Part shown: piece by piece, positions 1-5,830 of the stretch
How the letters are laid out: each line of letters opens with the position of its first letter
How positions within the stretch are numbered: the first letter of the stretch is position 1
DNA from: CANJQJ01 sp964383565
Lineage (GTDB): Bacteria; Pseudomonadota; Alphaproteobacteria; Sphingomonadales; Sphingomonadaceae
Length of the DNA stretch: 9,407 nucleotides
Direction: 5' to 3'
NCBI GenBank assembly: GCA_964383565.1
Contig: CAYLIK010000123.1
Coordinates: 1 to 9,407, forward strand
The notes under the pieces: generated by a model
The model's database searches: none
What the model saw: only the letters and a program-made list of their open reading frames with translations
Told to the model about the DNA's origin: nothing
Translations under genes and position numbers: made by a program

Positions 1-96
1 AAGCTGCCGCTCTACATGCGGCTCGATGTCGAGGACGAGGGCAACCGGATCGTCCATCGACTCAATTTTGCGGACGTGGTCAAGATCCTTCACTAA
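1..96 (+). CDS. 3' end of an unidentified protein (partial)
   Basis: Frame 1 is open from the first base to TAA at 94-96 and encodes 31 residues with a coding-like composition (mixed acidic and hydrophobic, ending DVVKILH). The start lies outside the window. No family could be recognised from this tail. It converges with the acidic hypothetical gene on the minus strand, whose stop is at 107-109, leaving only 10 bases between the two stops. That tight packing supports both being real 3' ends. Confidence is limited by the short length. Confidence 0.55.
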   Translation, partial: KLPLYMRLDVEDEGNRIVHRLNFADVVKILH

Positions 97-106
97 GGCT
101 TGCCGG

Positions 107-481
107 TCATTCGCGGGCGCCGTTGAACCATCCTCGCATCGCGAGCGCGTCGCCGGGATCGTCATCGTCCACGTCGCGGTCAGTGACTCCGAGCTGATCT
201 TCCTCATCGTCCATCATCGGTTCGCCGGCAAAGGCACCGTTGTCGATGCGGCCGCTGGTGAGCATCTGGTTCATGGTGTCGATCAGGTCGGGCATGTCCC
301 GAGGCATCACCTCGCCAAGGCCCGCATGGCCGCCATGCCGCGTTTCCACGGTCGGATCATGCCCCACGCCGTTCAACAGGCCGAGCCGGCGCGCGATAGC
401 GTCGTCCGCGACATGCTGCGCCTGACCGTCATCTGCCTGCTCGCTATTCTCTTCAGCCAGATCGTCCAAATTACGTGCCAT
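107..481 (-). CDS. Acidic hypothetical protein, 124 aa
   Basis: The protein is strongly acidic. It has an N-terminal run rich in D, E and Q (about residues 5-28), a Met-rich central helix-like stretch (about 59-75, PRDMPDLIDTMNQML), and a second acidic block around residues 90-107 (MMDDEEDQ, DRDVDDDD). No signal peptide, membrane segment or known domain was recognised. The ATG start is preceded by an AGAGG Shine-Dalgarno-like motif at suitable spacing. The charge pattern suggests a soluble cytoplasmic protein, perhaps partner-binding, but the function is unknown. The much longer open frame opposite it on the plus strand is Arg/His-rich and looks like an antisense artefact, so the minus-strand reading is preferred. 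Confidence 0.6.
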   Translation of the reverse strand: MARNLDDLAEENSEQADDGQAQHVADDAIARRLGLLNGVGHDPTVETRHGGHAGLGEVMPRDMPDLIDTMNQMLTSGRIDNGAFAGEPMMDDEEDQLGVTDRDVDDDDPGDALAMRGWFNGARE

Positions 482-644
482 CGCCGCCTCTCAGCCTGTC
501 AAAGGGCATCAGTGAACGGCCGCGTCCCCCCGTTTCCACGGTCGCGTGACGTCATGCAGCATGCGCCGATTCGGCGCCCGCGTCACCACCTTTTGCAGGC
601 GTCCGCCGACGCGCTGCGGCGGCCCGGCGCACCGGACTGTCAGA

Positions 645-1112
645 TCAATGAGGGGATGTTGAGTCCGCACTGTCGGTCAGCCAGCGTTCGGCATCATCGA
701 TCGTCATGAATACCCGCACGCGTGGATGGACCAGCGTTCGCTCGGCCTGCGCGCGGTTTAGCTGACTTCCGACGACGACCGCCGTGCGGCCAGTGGTGAG
801 TGCCATGCCGCCGATCATGACATTAGTGAGCATATCGGCCACATCTTTGGCCTGGACCGGGAAATCGAAGGATTCGACGAGCACGTCGAAATCATCTCTG
901 ATCGCACGCGCCTGCTGAACCTTATTGCCGATCCCAGCAGCAAGAGCGGGGACATCCTCGGGGGACCAGAAACCCTTTACGATGATGTTCAGGCGGTTGG
1001 TGAAGCGATCATACTTAACTTGGAACATATTGGGGCGCGGTCCCATATGGGTCTTCTGGTTGGGCGTCACGAAACGTGTCTCGACAACGGCAGTGCGATA
1101 CGGCGAGTGCAT
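645..1112 (-). CDS. STAS/SpoIIAA-like domain protein
   Basis: From the ATG at 1112 the protein has 155 residues. The domain begins near MFQVKYDRFTNRL and alternates beta strands and helices: NIIVKGFW, a helix across PEDVPALAAGI, FDVLVESFDFPVQ, a helix across DVADML, and RTAVVVGSQL. It ends with VFMTIDDAERWL. This is the layout of the STAS/SpoIIAA-like small proteins common in sphingomonads, usually cytoplasmic and of unknown partner. The start is uncertain: in-frame ATGs at 1046 and 1028, and a TTG at 1127, are possible, and none has a strong Shine-Dalgarno. Family members usually begin close to the 1028 Met. The gene follows the response-regulator gene on the same strand with a gap of about 27 bases, so the two probably form an operon. 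A role in stress or partner-switch signalling is inference. Confidence 0.72.
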   Translation of the reverse strand: MHSPYRTAVVETRFVTPNQKTHMGPRPNMFQVKYDRFTNRLNIIVKGFWSPEDVPALAAGIGNKVQQARAIRDDFDVLVESFDFPVQAKDVADMLTNVMIGGMALTTGRTAVVVGSQLNRAQAERTLVHPRVRVFMTIDDAERWLTDSADSTSPH

Positions 1113-1139
1113 TGAAAAGTCACGCAATCCTGAACGAGT

Positions 1140-1538
1140 TCAAGGTGAGGTGGTGACGGTTGCGATGCCTCTATGCGCAATCGCGCTCAGGCACTCAGCC
1201 AGGGCGCTGGCGCGGTAGGGTTTGGGGAGGAAGGCTTCGTTACCCATTTCCGGTGCGGTGACATGGCCTGAGGTCAGAAGGACGCGGATCGCGGGCCAGC
1301 GGGTGCGCAGAGTGCGGGCGAGACCGAGGCCGTCCATTGATCCGGGCATCTTGATATCAGTGAACACCACGTCGATATCCGGTTGCTTCTCAAGCACGGC
1401 AATCGCTTCGTCGGCATCGACGGCGTCCAACGTTTCGTAGCCAGCGTCCCGGATGACATCGACCGCCATCATGCGGACGAACAACTCGTCATCCACGACG
1501 AGGACTTTCAGCTTTTTCCGGCTCATATCATTGTGCAT
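1140..1538 (-). CDS. Single-domain response regulator (CheY-like receiver)
   Basis: This 132-residue protein is one receiver domain with no output domain. Visible landmarks are the acidic pair D16-D17 after the first strand (LKVLVVDDE), the phospho-acceptor D61 (FTDIKMPG), the switch Thr/Ser at 89-90 (VLLTSGH), and the conserved Lys at 106 (LPKPY). It should be phosphorylated by a histidine kinase not encoded here and act by protein contact, as stand-alone receivers of the alphaproteobacterial FixJ/CpdR kind do. The ATG at 1538 has an AAGGG motif about 9 bases upstream; a second ATG four codons later has none. It is followed on the same strand by the STAS-like gene, suggesting co-expression. 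The LPKPY motif is typical of receivers found with hybrid kinases. Confidence 0.93.
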   Translation of the reverse strand: MHNDMSRKKLKVLVVDDELFVRMMAVDVIRDAGYETLDAVDADEAIAVLEKQPDIDVVFTDIKMPGSMDGLGLARTLRTRWPAIRVLLTSGHVTAPEMGNEAFLPKPYRASALAECLSAIAHRGIATVTTSP

Positions 1539-1670
1539 TCGGCGCAGCCCTTGCCGGCCCTGTATCAGATATCGCGCAATCGTGCGAGCAATGTCTGAAA
1601 TTTCTTATTGGAACGAGATGCTTGCGCCGTTTAGTTGGCCTGCGGATGGGGCGGGCATCCAACGCTGCCT

Positions 1671-1916
1671 TCAAGAGCTGTATCGCGTGTCGCCGCACTC
1701 GAACGCGACGACCTCTTCCGCATTGACGATCAGGTGGACAATTCCGTCCTCCACAGCGGCGACCATTTCGCCGGAGATATGGCGGACGCGGCCATCCTCG
1801 GTGTCGCAATGATTGAGTGCGATGAGGCGGCCATCGACATGATCGACGGTCCCCACATGGACGCCGTCTGCACCCACGATTTCAGCGCGGGGCGCGATCA
1901 GCTCTAGGTCGATCAT
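1671..1916 (-). CDS. DUF2171 domain protein, 81 aa
   Basis: The protein matches the DUF2171 pattern of small bacterial proteins: I.PRAEIVGADGVHVGTVDHVDG in the first half, then ISGEMVAAVEDGIVHL with a C-terminal EE pair. It resembles a PRC-barrel-like fold of short strands joined by the conserved VG(S/A)DG..VGTVD motif. The function of the family is unknown; members often sit near stress genes. The start at 1916 has GGAG eight bases upstream. An upstream extension of 39 residues in the same frame is low-complexity (S, T, P) and lacks a better signal, so it was excluded. The gene is divergent from the small protein starting at 2109, and the 192 bases between them should hold both promoters, though none is clear. 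Confidence 0.85.
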   Translation of the reverse strand: MIDLELIAPRAEIVGADGVHVGTVDHVDGRLIALNHCDTEDGRVRHISGEMVAAVEDGIVHLIVNAEEVVAFECGDTRYSS

Positions 1917-2108
1917 TCCATAGTCTCCATATCGCCCAGCGGCCCAACGGACAGGAGGCGAACTCGGGCCCGGATTTCCGTAGAGTGCGAAACTGTACGA
2001 AGAAAGGGAGGGAGTCGTGCTATAAGGCGTCATCGCCGGCAGATGGACGTAAGCGCCGGCGGCAGAGAGACGATACAGCGCTCCCGCTTACCAGGAAGGA
2101 GCTGTCCC

Positions 2109-2315
2109 ATGGACCTCAACTACCTTCTCTATCGTCATCAGATATCCTTGGACCGCGCGCACAACGCCGCTGGCAGGGAAGCGCGCCAGGTGCATGCGAC
2201 GCTGGCCAAGAATTATGCGAAGCGGATCGCCGCGCTTCGGCAGGGCATGTTTCGCGCTGATAAGGCGCCCGTCGCGCTTGCGGAAGAGATTGAGTGCAGC
2301 GCCGCCAGGGCGTGA
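2109..2315 (+). CDS. Conserved small protein, 68 aa
   Basis: This short, mostly helical, positively charged protein begins MDLNYLLYRHQISLDRA and has a central Arg/Ala/His-rich helix (AGREARQVHATLAKNYAKRI). The MDLNYLL(Y/H)R(H/Q)Q opening is one I associate with small hypothetical proteins of sphingomonads and related bacteria; the function is unknown. An excellent Shine-Dalgarno, AAGGAG at 2096-2101, sits 7 bases before this ATG, which decides against the in-frame ATG 22 codons upstream. Its stop is only 3 bases from the stop of the convergent pirin gene, with no room for a terminator between them. Confidence 0.82.
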   Translation: MDLNYLLYRHQISLDRAHNAAGREARQVHATLAKNYAKRIAALRQGMFRADKAPVALAEEIECSAARA

Positions 2316-2318
2316 TGC

Positions 2319-3212
2319 TTACGACATAGGGTTGGGCGCTGGCGTCGGCGGCTCCTCCGGCAGCGGGATGTACTCATCATGGTCGAGGTCTGGCAGTTTC
2401 ATGCGGCCCGCGCGCCAATCGGCCTTGGCCTGCGCCAGTCGATCCTGCGATGACGAGACGAAGTTCCAATAGAGGAAGCGTTCGCCCAGCGGTTCGCCAC
2501 CCAGCGCCATGACGGTGGAGGGCGCGGATGCCCTGAACGTGGCGGGGCCGTCTCCCAGCACCAGCATCTGGCCGGTCTCGTAGCGGCGGCCTTCATGTTC
2601 GACGGTGCCGGATGCCACGTAGAGCGCGCGTTCCGGGTGATCGTGCGGCATAGCGAAGCCGGCGCCGGGGGTCAGCTCGAGATGGGCGTAGAAGAGGGGG
2701 GAGTAGGTCTCGACCTTTGCTTTCAGGCCCCACGCCTCTCCCGCGATCAGGCGTCCGGTGACGCCGGATTCGGACCAGCTGGGCAGGTCGGCGCCTTCAT
2801 GGTGCGAGAAGGCGGGGGCGGCCTCCTCTTGCTCCTTGGGCAGCGCGACCCAGGCCTGAATGCCGTGGAGATGATCGCCATGGGCGCGGGCGCGCTCGAA
2901 GCGTTCGCTGTGGGTGATGCCGCTGCCCGCCGTCATCCAGTTGACCTCGCCCGGGTGGATCGCCGCTTCGCTACCGACGCTATCGCGGTGCATGATCTCA
3001 CCCAAGAAGAGATAGGTGACGGTGGCGAGGCCGATATGCGGGTGTGGGCGGACATCCACGGTGCGGGGGAGGCCGGCGGGCATGTCGGCCGGGCCCATAT
3101 GATCGAAGAAGATGAAGGGCCCGACCATGCGGCGCTTCGCATAAGGGAGGACGCGGCCGACCTCGAAGCCTCCAAGATCCTTGCGGCGTTGCTCGATGAC
3201 GAGGTCGATCAT
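2319..3212 (-). CDS. Pirin family protein
   Basis: This 297-residue bicupin is of the pirin family (bacterial YhhW/quercetin 2,3-dioxygenase-like group). The N-terminal cupin has the pirin signature: GPFIFFDHMGP near residue 37, VRPHPHIGLATVTY at 54-67, and GSGITHSE at 96-103. The expected metal ligands H57, H59, H101 and E103 are all present, so an iron-binding, possibly quercetinase-active enzyme is likely. The C-terminal cupin (from about residue 180, LELTPGAGFAMPHDHPERALYV) and the RFLYWNFVSSS segment near 250 are typical. The tail is Pro-rich (PEEPPTPAPN). GGAG lies 7 bases before the ATG. The gene is divergent from a small exported protein across a palindrome-rich region. The substrate is unknown; a redox or stress role is inferred from family data. 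Confidence 0.95.
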   Translation of the reverse strand: MIDLVIEQRRKDLGGFEVGRVLPYAKRRMVGPFIFFDHMGPADMPAGLPRTVDVRPHPHIGLATVTYLFLGEIMHRDSVGSEAAIHPGEVNWMTAGSGITHSERFERARAHGDHLHGIQAWVALPKEQEEAAPAFSHHEGADLPSWSESGVTGRLIAGEAWGLKAKVETYSPLFYAHLELTPGAGFAMPHDHPERALYVASGTVEHEGRRYETGQMLVLGDGPATFRASAPSTVMALGGEPLGERFLYWNFVSSSQDRLAQAKADWRAGRMKLPDLDHDEYIPLPEEPPTPAPNPMS

Positions 3213-3281
3213 GATTTTTCTCCGGTCCGGGGCCGGGCGAGTTTAGGCTGACGCGTCGGCAAGCGGAAGGGATCGTTACGG

Positions 3282-3359
3282 TTGTGCACCGTGCATCCGA
3301 CGATGCGCAAAATGCAGTTGCCTGATGTTGCGGTGCAACGCAGATGCTGTGGTGCACAA
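3282..3359. promoter_or_regulatory. Palindrome-rich divergent intergenic region (possible operators)
   Basis: Between the divergent pirin and exported-protein genes lie several nested dyads. TGCAC-C-GTGCA at 3285-3295 is a perfect palindrome. GCATC and GATGC flank CGAC just after it. GTTGC-GGT-GCAAC is at 3327-3339. An outer inverted pair, TTGTGCAC (3282-3289) and GTGCACAA (3352-3359), encloses the whole. This density of TGCAC/GTGCA half sites suggests binding by a dimeric repressor or activator controlling one or both genes. No regulator gene is adjacent and the binding protein is unknown. Confidence 0.45.
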
Positions 3360-3408
3360 AGTCTTGAGAGGATGGCTGGCGGGTCCCACTATTAGCGGAG
3401 ACAGCCAA

Positions 3409-3690
3409 ATGTCCAAGTTCATCAAATCGATCATCTGCACCGTAGCGTTCGCTTCCGCAGCATCAGCGGCGCAGGCGGAAAGTGTGCAATTTTCGCGCGA
3501 CGGATATAGCTATAAAGCCGAAGTGACCCAGTTGCCCAACGGCGTGAAGCGCATCAAGGGACGCGAGGTGGTGACAGGCGAGACATTCCGGCTCTACGTC
3601 AAGGACGCCAAGGTGAGCGGCGTGTATGGCAGGTCCAGCGTCGCCTTTGCCACGCCGGAAGGTGAAGTAACCCAGCTGACGAGCCGCTGA
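3409..3690 (+). CDS. Small exported hypothetical protein, 93 aa
   Basis: The N-terminus is a Sec signal peptide: K3 and K6, a hydrophobic and small-residue core, and a probable cleavage site AQA/E after residue 23. The mature part of about 70 residues is strand-rich and basic/polar (SVQFSRDGYSYKAEV, VKRIKGREVVTGETFRLYV, KVSGVYGRSSVAF), like a small periplasmic beta protein. No catalytic motif or cysteine pair is seen; the only Cys (C10) is in the signal peptide. The start is set by GGAG at 3397-3400, eight bases upstream. An upstream in-frame ATG gives a leader with no signal-peptide logic and was excluded. The gene is divergent from pirin and is followed by a strong hairpin terminator, so it is probably a single transcription unit. 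Function unknown. Confidence 0.8.
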   Translation: MSKFIKSIICTVAFASAASAAQAESVQFSRDGYSYKAEVTQLPNGVKRIKGREVVTGETFRLYVKDAKVSGVYGRSSVAFATPEGEVTQLTSR

Positions 3691-3703
3691 TCGCCAGGAT
3701 GAC

Positions 3704-3734
3704 GGGGCAGCGGGCGGGGGATGCCCGCTGCCCC
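3704..3734 (+). terminator. Strong hairpin terminator after the exported-protein gene
   Basis: A perfect 12-bp stem (GGGGCAGCGGGC / GCCCGCTGCCCC) with a 7-base loop begins 13 bases after the stop of the 93-aa protein. There is no T-run after it, so termination may need other factors. It also lies 32 bases beyond the end of the converging DUF465 gene and could serve both strands. Confidence 0.75.
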
Positions 3735-3766
3735 TGCATCGAAAACCGGCTGTCCTTGCCGGGCGC

Positions 3767-3940
3767 CTAAAGGGGGCTCGGCACCCGGACATGTCCGGCC
3801 AGTCGGTCCTTAACCGCCAGCCGCAGCTTCTTGAGCCGCAACAGGCGGAAGGAATCGGGGATCCGGCGACGCAGTTCGCGCCGGATCTCGTCATCCAGAC
3901 GACGGTGGACGACTGACATACGGTACATCAATGCATTCAT
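3767..3940 (-). CDS. DUF465/YdcH family small protein, 57 aa
   Basis: Translating from the ATG at 3940 to TAG at 3767-3769 gives a short, very basic helical protein. It carries the DUF465 (YdcH-like) pattern: HRRLDDEIRRELRRR from residue 12, then IPDS, then RLKKLRLAVKDRL around residues 35-47. Family members are 55-80 residue coiled-coil-like proteins, widespread in Proteobacteria and of unknown function. GGAG is placed 7 bases before the ATG. It converges with the exported-protein gene. The overlapping longer open frames on both strands lack family features and were discarded in its favour. Confidence 0.85.
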   Translation of the reverse strand: MNALMYRMSVVHRRLDDEIRRELRRRIPDSFRLLRLKKLRLAVKDRLAGHVRVPSPL

Positions 3941-3953
3941 GGCCTCACTCCAT

Positions 3954-3971
3954 ATCGATGGTTACATCGAT
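3954..3971. repeat. 7-bp inverted repeat upstream of the DUF465 gene
   Basis: ATCGATG (3954-3960) and CATCGAT (3965-3971) form a perfect dyad with a GTTA loop. It ends 14 bases upstream of the DUF465 start codon, close to its Shine-Dalgarno. It could be a leader hairpin or an operator; nothing in the sequence decides between these. Confidence 0.35.
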
Positions 3972-4127
3972 CGGGTGATCCGGGGAGATCGGGCAGAGGG
4001 AATGCCTGAATCGCACCGGAGTCACCCGATGCGGTCCGACATCACGATCGTGAGAACGATCGCCAGAGGGGCCCGGCCCGCATATCCAAGTTAGGAAAGG
4101 CGCGCGCGGGCTTCAAGGGGTCTGCGA

Positions 4128-4553
4128 TCAGCTGAGCGTGTGGGTGAGGGTGATCTCGGCCTTCAGCAGCTTCGAGACCGGGCAGCCGGCCTTCGCCTCG
4201 GCGGCGATCTCAGCGAATTTGGCGGGATCGATGCCGGGGACCGAGGCGGTGAGATCGAGCGCGGATTTGGTGATGGTGAAGCCGCTGTCGTCCTTGTCGA
4301 GCGTGATCGCGCATTTCGTCTCGAGCGTGCCGTCGCTGAAGCCGGCGCGGCTGAGCGCGAACGAGAGGGCCATGGTGAAGCAGCTGGCATGGGCGGCGGC
4401 GATCAGCTCCTCCGGGTTGGTGCCTTTCTCATCCTCGAAGCGGGTGCCGAAGCCGTAGAAGGTCTCCGAAAGCACGCCGGACTGGGTGGAGATGCGGCCC
4501 TTGCCCTCCTTGCCAAGACCTTCGTAGCGGGCGGATGCGGTGCGGATGGACAT
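4128..4553 (-). CDS. osmC: OsmC family peroxiredoxin, 141 aa
   Basis: The length and motifs fit the OsmC subfamily of thiol peroxidases, which reduce organic hydroperoxides in the cytoplasm using two conserved cysteines. C58 lies in the helix motif NPEELIAAAHASCF, and C124 in EAKAGCPVSKLL. The N-terminal GKGRISTQSGVLSE and the FGTRFEDEKGTNPEEL segment supply the Arg (R38) and Glu (E49) expected near the active site. The start at 4553 has AGGAG 7 bases upstream; the 11-codon upstream extension (ending RRRP) was rejected. The gene follows the SDR gene on the same strand after 71 bases that contain a plausible promoter of its own, so it may be independently expressed. Assignment to OsmC rather than Ohr rests on the overall motif fit and is fairly secure. 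Confidence 0.92.
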   Translation of the reverse strand: MSIRTASARYEGLGKEGKGRISTQSGVLSETFYGFGTRFEDEKGTNPEELIAAAHASCFTMALSFALSRAGFSDGTLETKCAITLDKDDSGFTITKSALDLTASVPGIDPAKFAEIAAEAKAGCPVSKLLKAEITLTHTLS

Positions 4554-4554
4554 G

Positions 4555-4598
4555 GGGCGTCTCCTGTCTGGGGTGGAAGCGCCCAAGATAGGACGCCC
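4555..4598 (-). promoter_or_regulatory. Leader hairpin around the osmC ribosome-binding site
   Basis: GGGCGTC (4555-4561) and GACGCCC (4592-4598) are a perfect 7-bp inverted repeat. On the osmC transcript the Shine-Dalgarno AGGAG (complement of 4561-4565) sits at the edge of the stem and the start codon lies just beyond it. If the transcript starts far enough upstream, folding could limit ribosome access. However, the candidate -10 at 4585-4590 would start the RNA inside the hairpin, so this may be chance. Confidence 0.25.
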
Positions 4599-4613
4599 AT
4601 GTTTCCGGTTAAA
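4585..4613 (-). promoter_or_regulatory. Candidate sigma-70-type promoter for osmC
   Basis: Reading the minus strand, TTTAAC (4613-4608) and TATCTT (4590-4585) are spaced by 17 bases, upstream of the OsmC start at 4553. The match to consensus is moderate. This would place the transcript start roughly 25 bases before the ATG. Confidence 0.35.
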
Positions 4614-4624
4614 GTCCGCCCCGC

Positions 4625-5386
4625 TTATCTGGGCGCCATGCGGATCGCGCCATCGAGGCGGATGGTCTCACCGTTGAGCATCGCGTTGCGCACGATCGCC
4701 TCGACCAGCTGGGCATATTCCTCGGGACGGCCGAGGCGGCTGGGGTGGGGGACCTGCTTGCCGAGCGAATCCTGCGCGGCTTGCGGCAGGCCGGCGAGCA
4801 TCGGTGTCCAGAAGATCCCCGGCGCGATCGTGACGACCCGGATCTGATATTGCGCGAGATCGCGGGCGGCGGGCAACGTCATGCCGACAACGCCGCCCTT
4901 CGACGCGGCATAGGCAATCTGGCCGATCTGCCCGTCATAGGCGGCGACGCTGGCGGTGTTGACGATCACGCCGCGCTCCTCGCCGATCGGATCGGCCTGG
5001 GCGAGCCGCGCCGCGAATTGCGACAGCATGTTGAAGCTGCCGACCAGATTGATCTCGACCGCCTTGCGGAAAGTGCCGAGCGGATGCGGCGCGAATTCGC
5101 GGCCGACCGTCTTCACCGCGGGCGCGATGCCGGCGCAATTGACGAGGATGCGCGCGACGCCATGCGCGGCCTCACCCTGATCGAGCGCGGCGGCGACGCT
5201 TGCCTCGTCCGTGACGTCGGTGCGCACGAAGACGCCGCCGATCGCCTTCGCATGGGCCTGCCCGGCCTCATCGTTGAGATCGAGCAGCGTGACCTTCGCG
5301 CCCTGCGCCGCGAGCAGCGCCGCCGTCGCCTGTCCAAGCCCGGAGGCGCCCCCGGTGACGATCGCCGCAAGACCCTGAATGTCCAT
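4625..5386 (-). CDS. SDR family oxidoreductase (3-hydroxyacyl-CoA dehydrogenase type II-like)
   Basis: This 253-residue classical short-chain dehydrogenase has the cofactor motif TGGASGLG at 11-18. D36 at the end of the second strand favours NAD(H) over NADP(H). The NCAG motif is at 83-86, and the catalytic tetrad is N113, S146, Y159 and K163 (YAASK). The segment PHPLGTFRKAVEINLVGSFNM, and the closing LNGETIRLDGAIRMAPR, resemble the 17-beta-HSD type 10/3-hydroxyacyl-CoA dehydrogenase type II group, which oxidises 3-hydroxyacyl-CoA in fatty-acid or branched-chain breakdown. The exact substrate is inferred. The start at 5386 has AAGGG about 9 bases upstream. The frame stays open 72 codons further upstream, but that part is compositionally unlike the protein and contains a likely promoter. 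The osmC gene follows downstream on the same strand. Confidence 0.93.
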   Translation of the reverse strand: MDIQGLAAIVTGGASGLGQATAALLAAQGAKVTLLDLNDEAGQAHAKAIGGVFVRTDVTDEASVAAALDQGEAAHGVARILVNCAGIAPAVKTVGREFAPHPLGTFRKAVEINLVGSFNMLSQFAARLAQADPIGEERGVIVNTASVAAYDGQIGQIAYAASKGGVVGMTLPAARDLAQYQIRVVTIAPGIFWTPMLAGLPQAAQDSLGKQVPHPSRLGRPEEYAQLVEAIVRNAMLNGETIRLDGAIRMAPR

Positions 5387-5417
5387 GTTCCGCATCCCTT
5401 TCCCGTGAATCGCGGCC

Positions 5418-5446
5418 TTGATGTTAGCGGAACAAGACGGCGTCAA
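5418..5446 (-). promoter_or_regulatory. Candidate promoter for the SDR gene
   Basis: On the minus strand TTGACG (5446-5441) is followed after 17 bases by CATCAA (5423-5418). The -35 matches consensus at five of six bases; the -10 is weak. It would give a leader of about 25 bases containing the AAGGG ribosome-binding site, consistent with the start chosen at 5386 rather than any upstream extension. Confidence 0.35.
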
Positions 5447-5786
5447 GCGGCCCGGCGTCGACGCTACGGCATCCGTGGGCTCAGCGCGGGCGATGCCCCG
5501 TGGCGATGCCGGAATTGATGAAAAGCGCGGGGCAATGGGCGTCGATTCCGCGGCGCGCCAGACGCCCTGCGGCCCCATCCTGTCCAAGCCCTTGAATTTC
5601 AACGATCATCTGTAACTTCACAATCTTCGCGCATCGCGACTAATAGACGATCGCAAAAATGGCGGTTTTCCAGCGTTTTTCATGAGATGATGCTGGCATA
5701 ACTACAGGGTTGTAGGAAAATGCTCTTCCCCTGCGCGGTTGCTTCGAGAGGCAGAGCTCGTGGAGCCAGAGATCACTCAGTAGGGC

Positions 5787-5824
5787 GGCAGCGGCGCGGG
5801 TCGGGGTCGATCGGCGCCGCTGCC
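5787..5824 (-). terminator. Hairpin terminator after the exported Ala/Pro-rich gene
   Basis: A perfect 11-bp stem, GGCAGCGGCGC (5787-5797) with GCGCCGCTGCC (5814-5824) and a 16-base loop, starts just 7 bases past the stop of the minus-strand gene ending at 5831. No U-tract follows. The position immediately after the stop supports a terminator or 3'-end-stabilising role. Confidence 0.6.
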
Positions 5825-5830
5825 GAAGGT

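Larger units (their letters stand above)
5387..5830. other. 444-base gene-free region between the SDR and exported Ala/Pro-rich genes
   Basis: No convincing gene was found. Open frames here are Arg-rich or low-complexity shadows. Contents seen are a candidate SDR promoter near 5418-5446; a moderately AT-rich patch (about 5590-5730) with a small imperfect hairpin (CCAGC at 5670-5674 with GCTGG at 5692-5696) and a CTACA/TGTAG dyad near 5703-5716; and a strong GC-rich hairpin at 5787-5824. The AT-richer patch could hold a promoter or small RNA but shows no decisive signal. Confidence 0.5.

Noticed and set aside
482..515. Possible second, degraded sphingomonad palindromic repeat (CAGCCTGTCAAAG)
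   Set aside because: Only a short part of the core matches and no inverted arm is present, so chance similarity is likely.
26..709. Long plus-strand open frame of 227 codons
   Set aside because: It is Arg/His-rich, antisense to the acidic protein and the end of the STAS-like gene, has no ribosome-binding site, and overlaps the partial gene at 1-96 in another frame.
1610..1631. Possible EcfG-type general stress promoter (GGAAC ... CGTT)
   Set aside because: The spacer is 13 bases instead of about 16-17, and no suitable gene follows on that strand.
2595..3251. 218-codon plus-strand open frame
   Set aside because: Antisense to the pirin gene, whose motifs are unambiguous.
4745..5518. 257-codon plus-strand open frame
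   Set aside because: Antisense to the SDR catalytic domain; Arg/Asp-rich with no recognisable domain.
5387..5602. 72-codon upstream extension of the SDR reading frame
   Set aside because: Its composition is unlike an SDR N-terminus, the Rossmann strand starts right after Met at 5386, and a likely promoter lies inside it.
5720..5786. tRNA-like segment in the gene-free region
   Set aside because: No acceptor stem pairing and no consistent anticodon or T arms could be formed.
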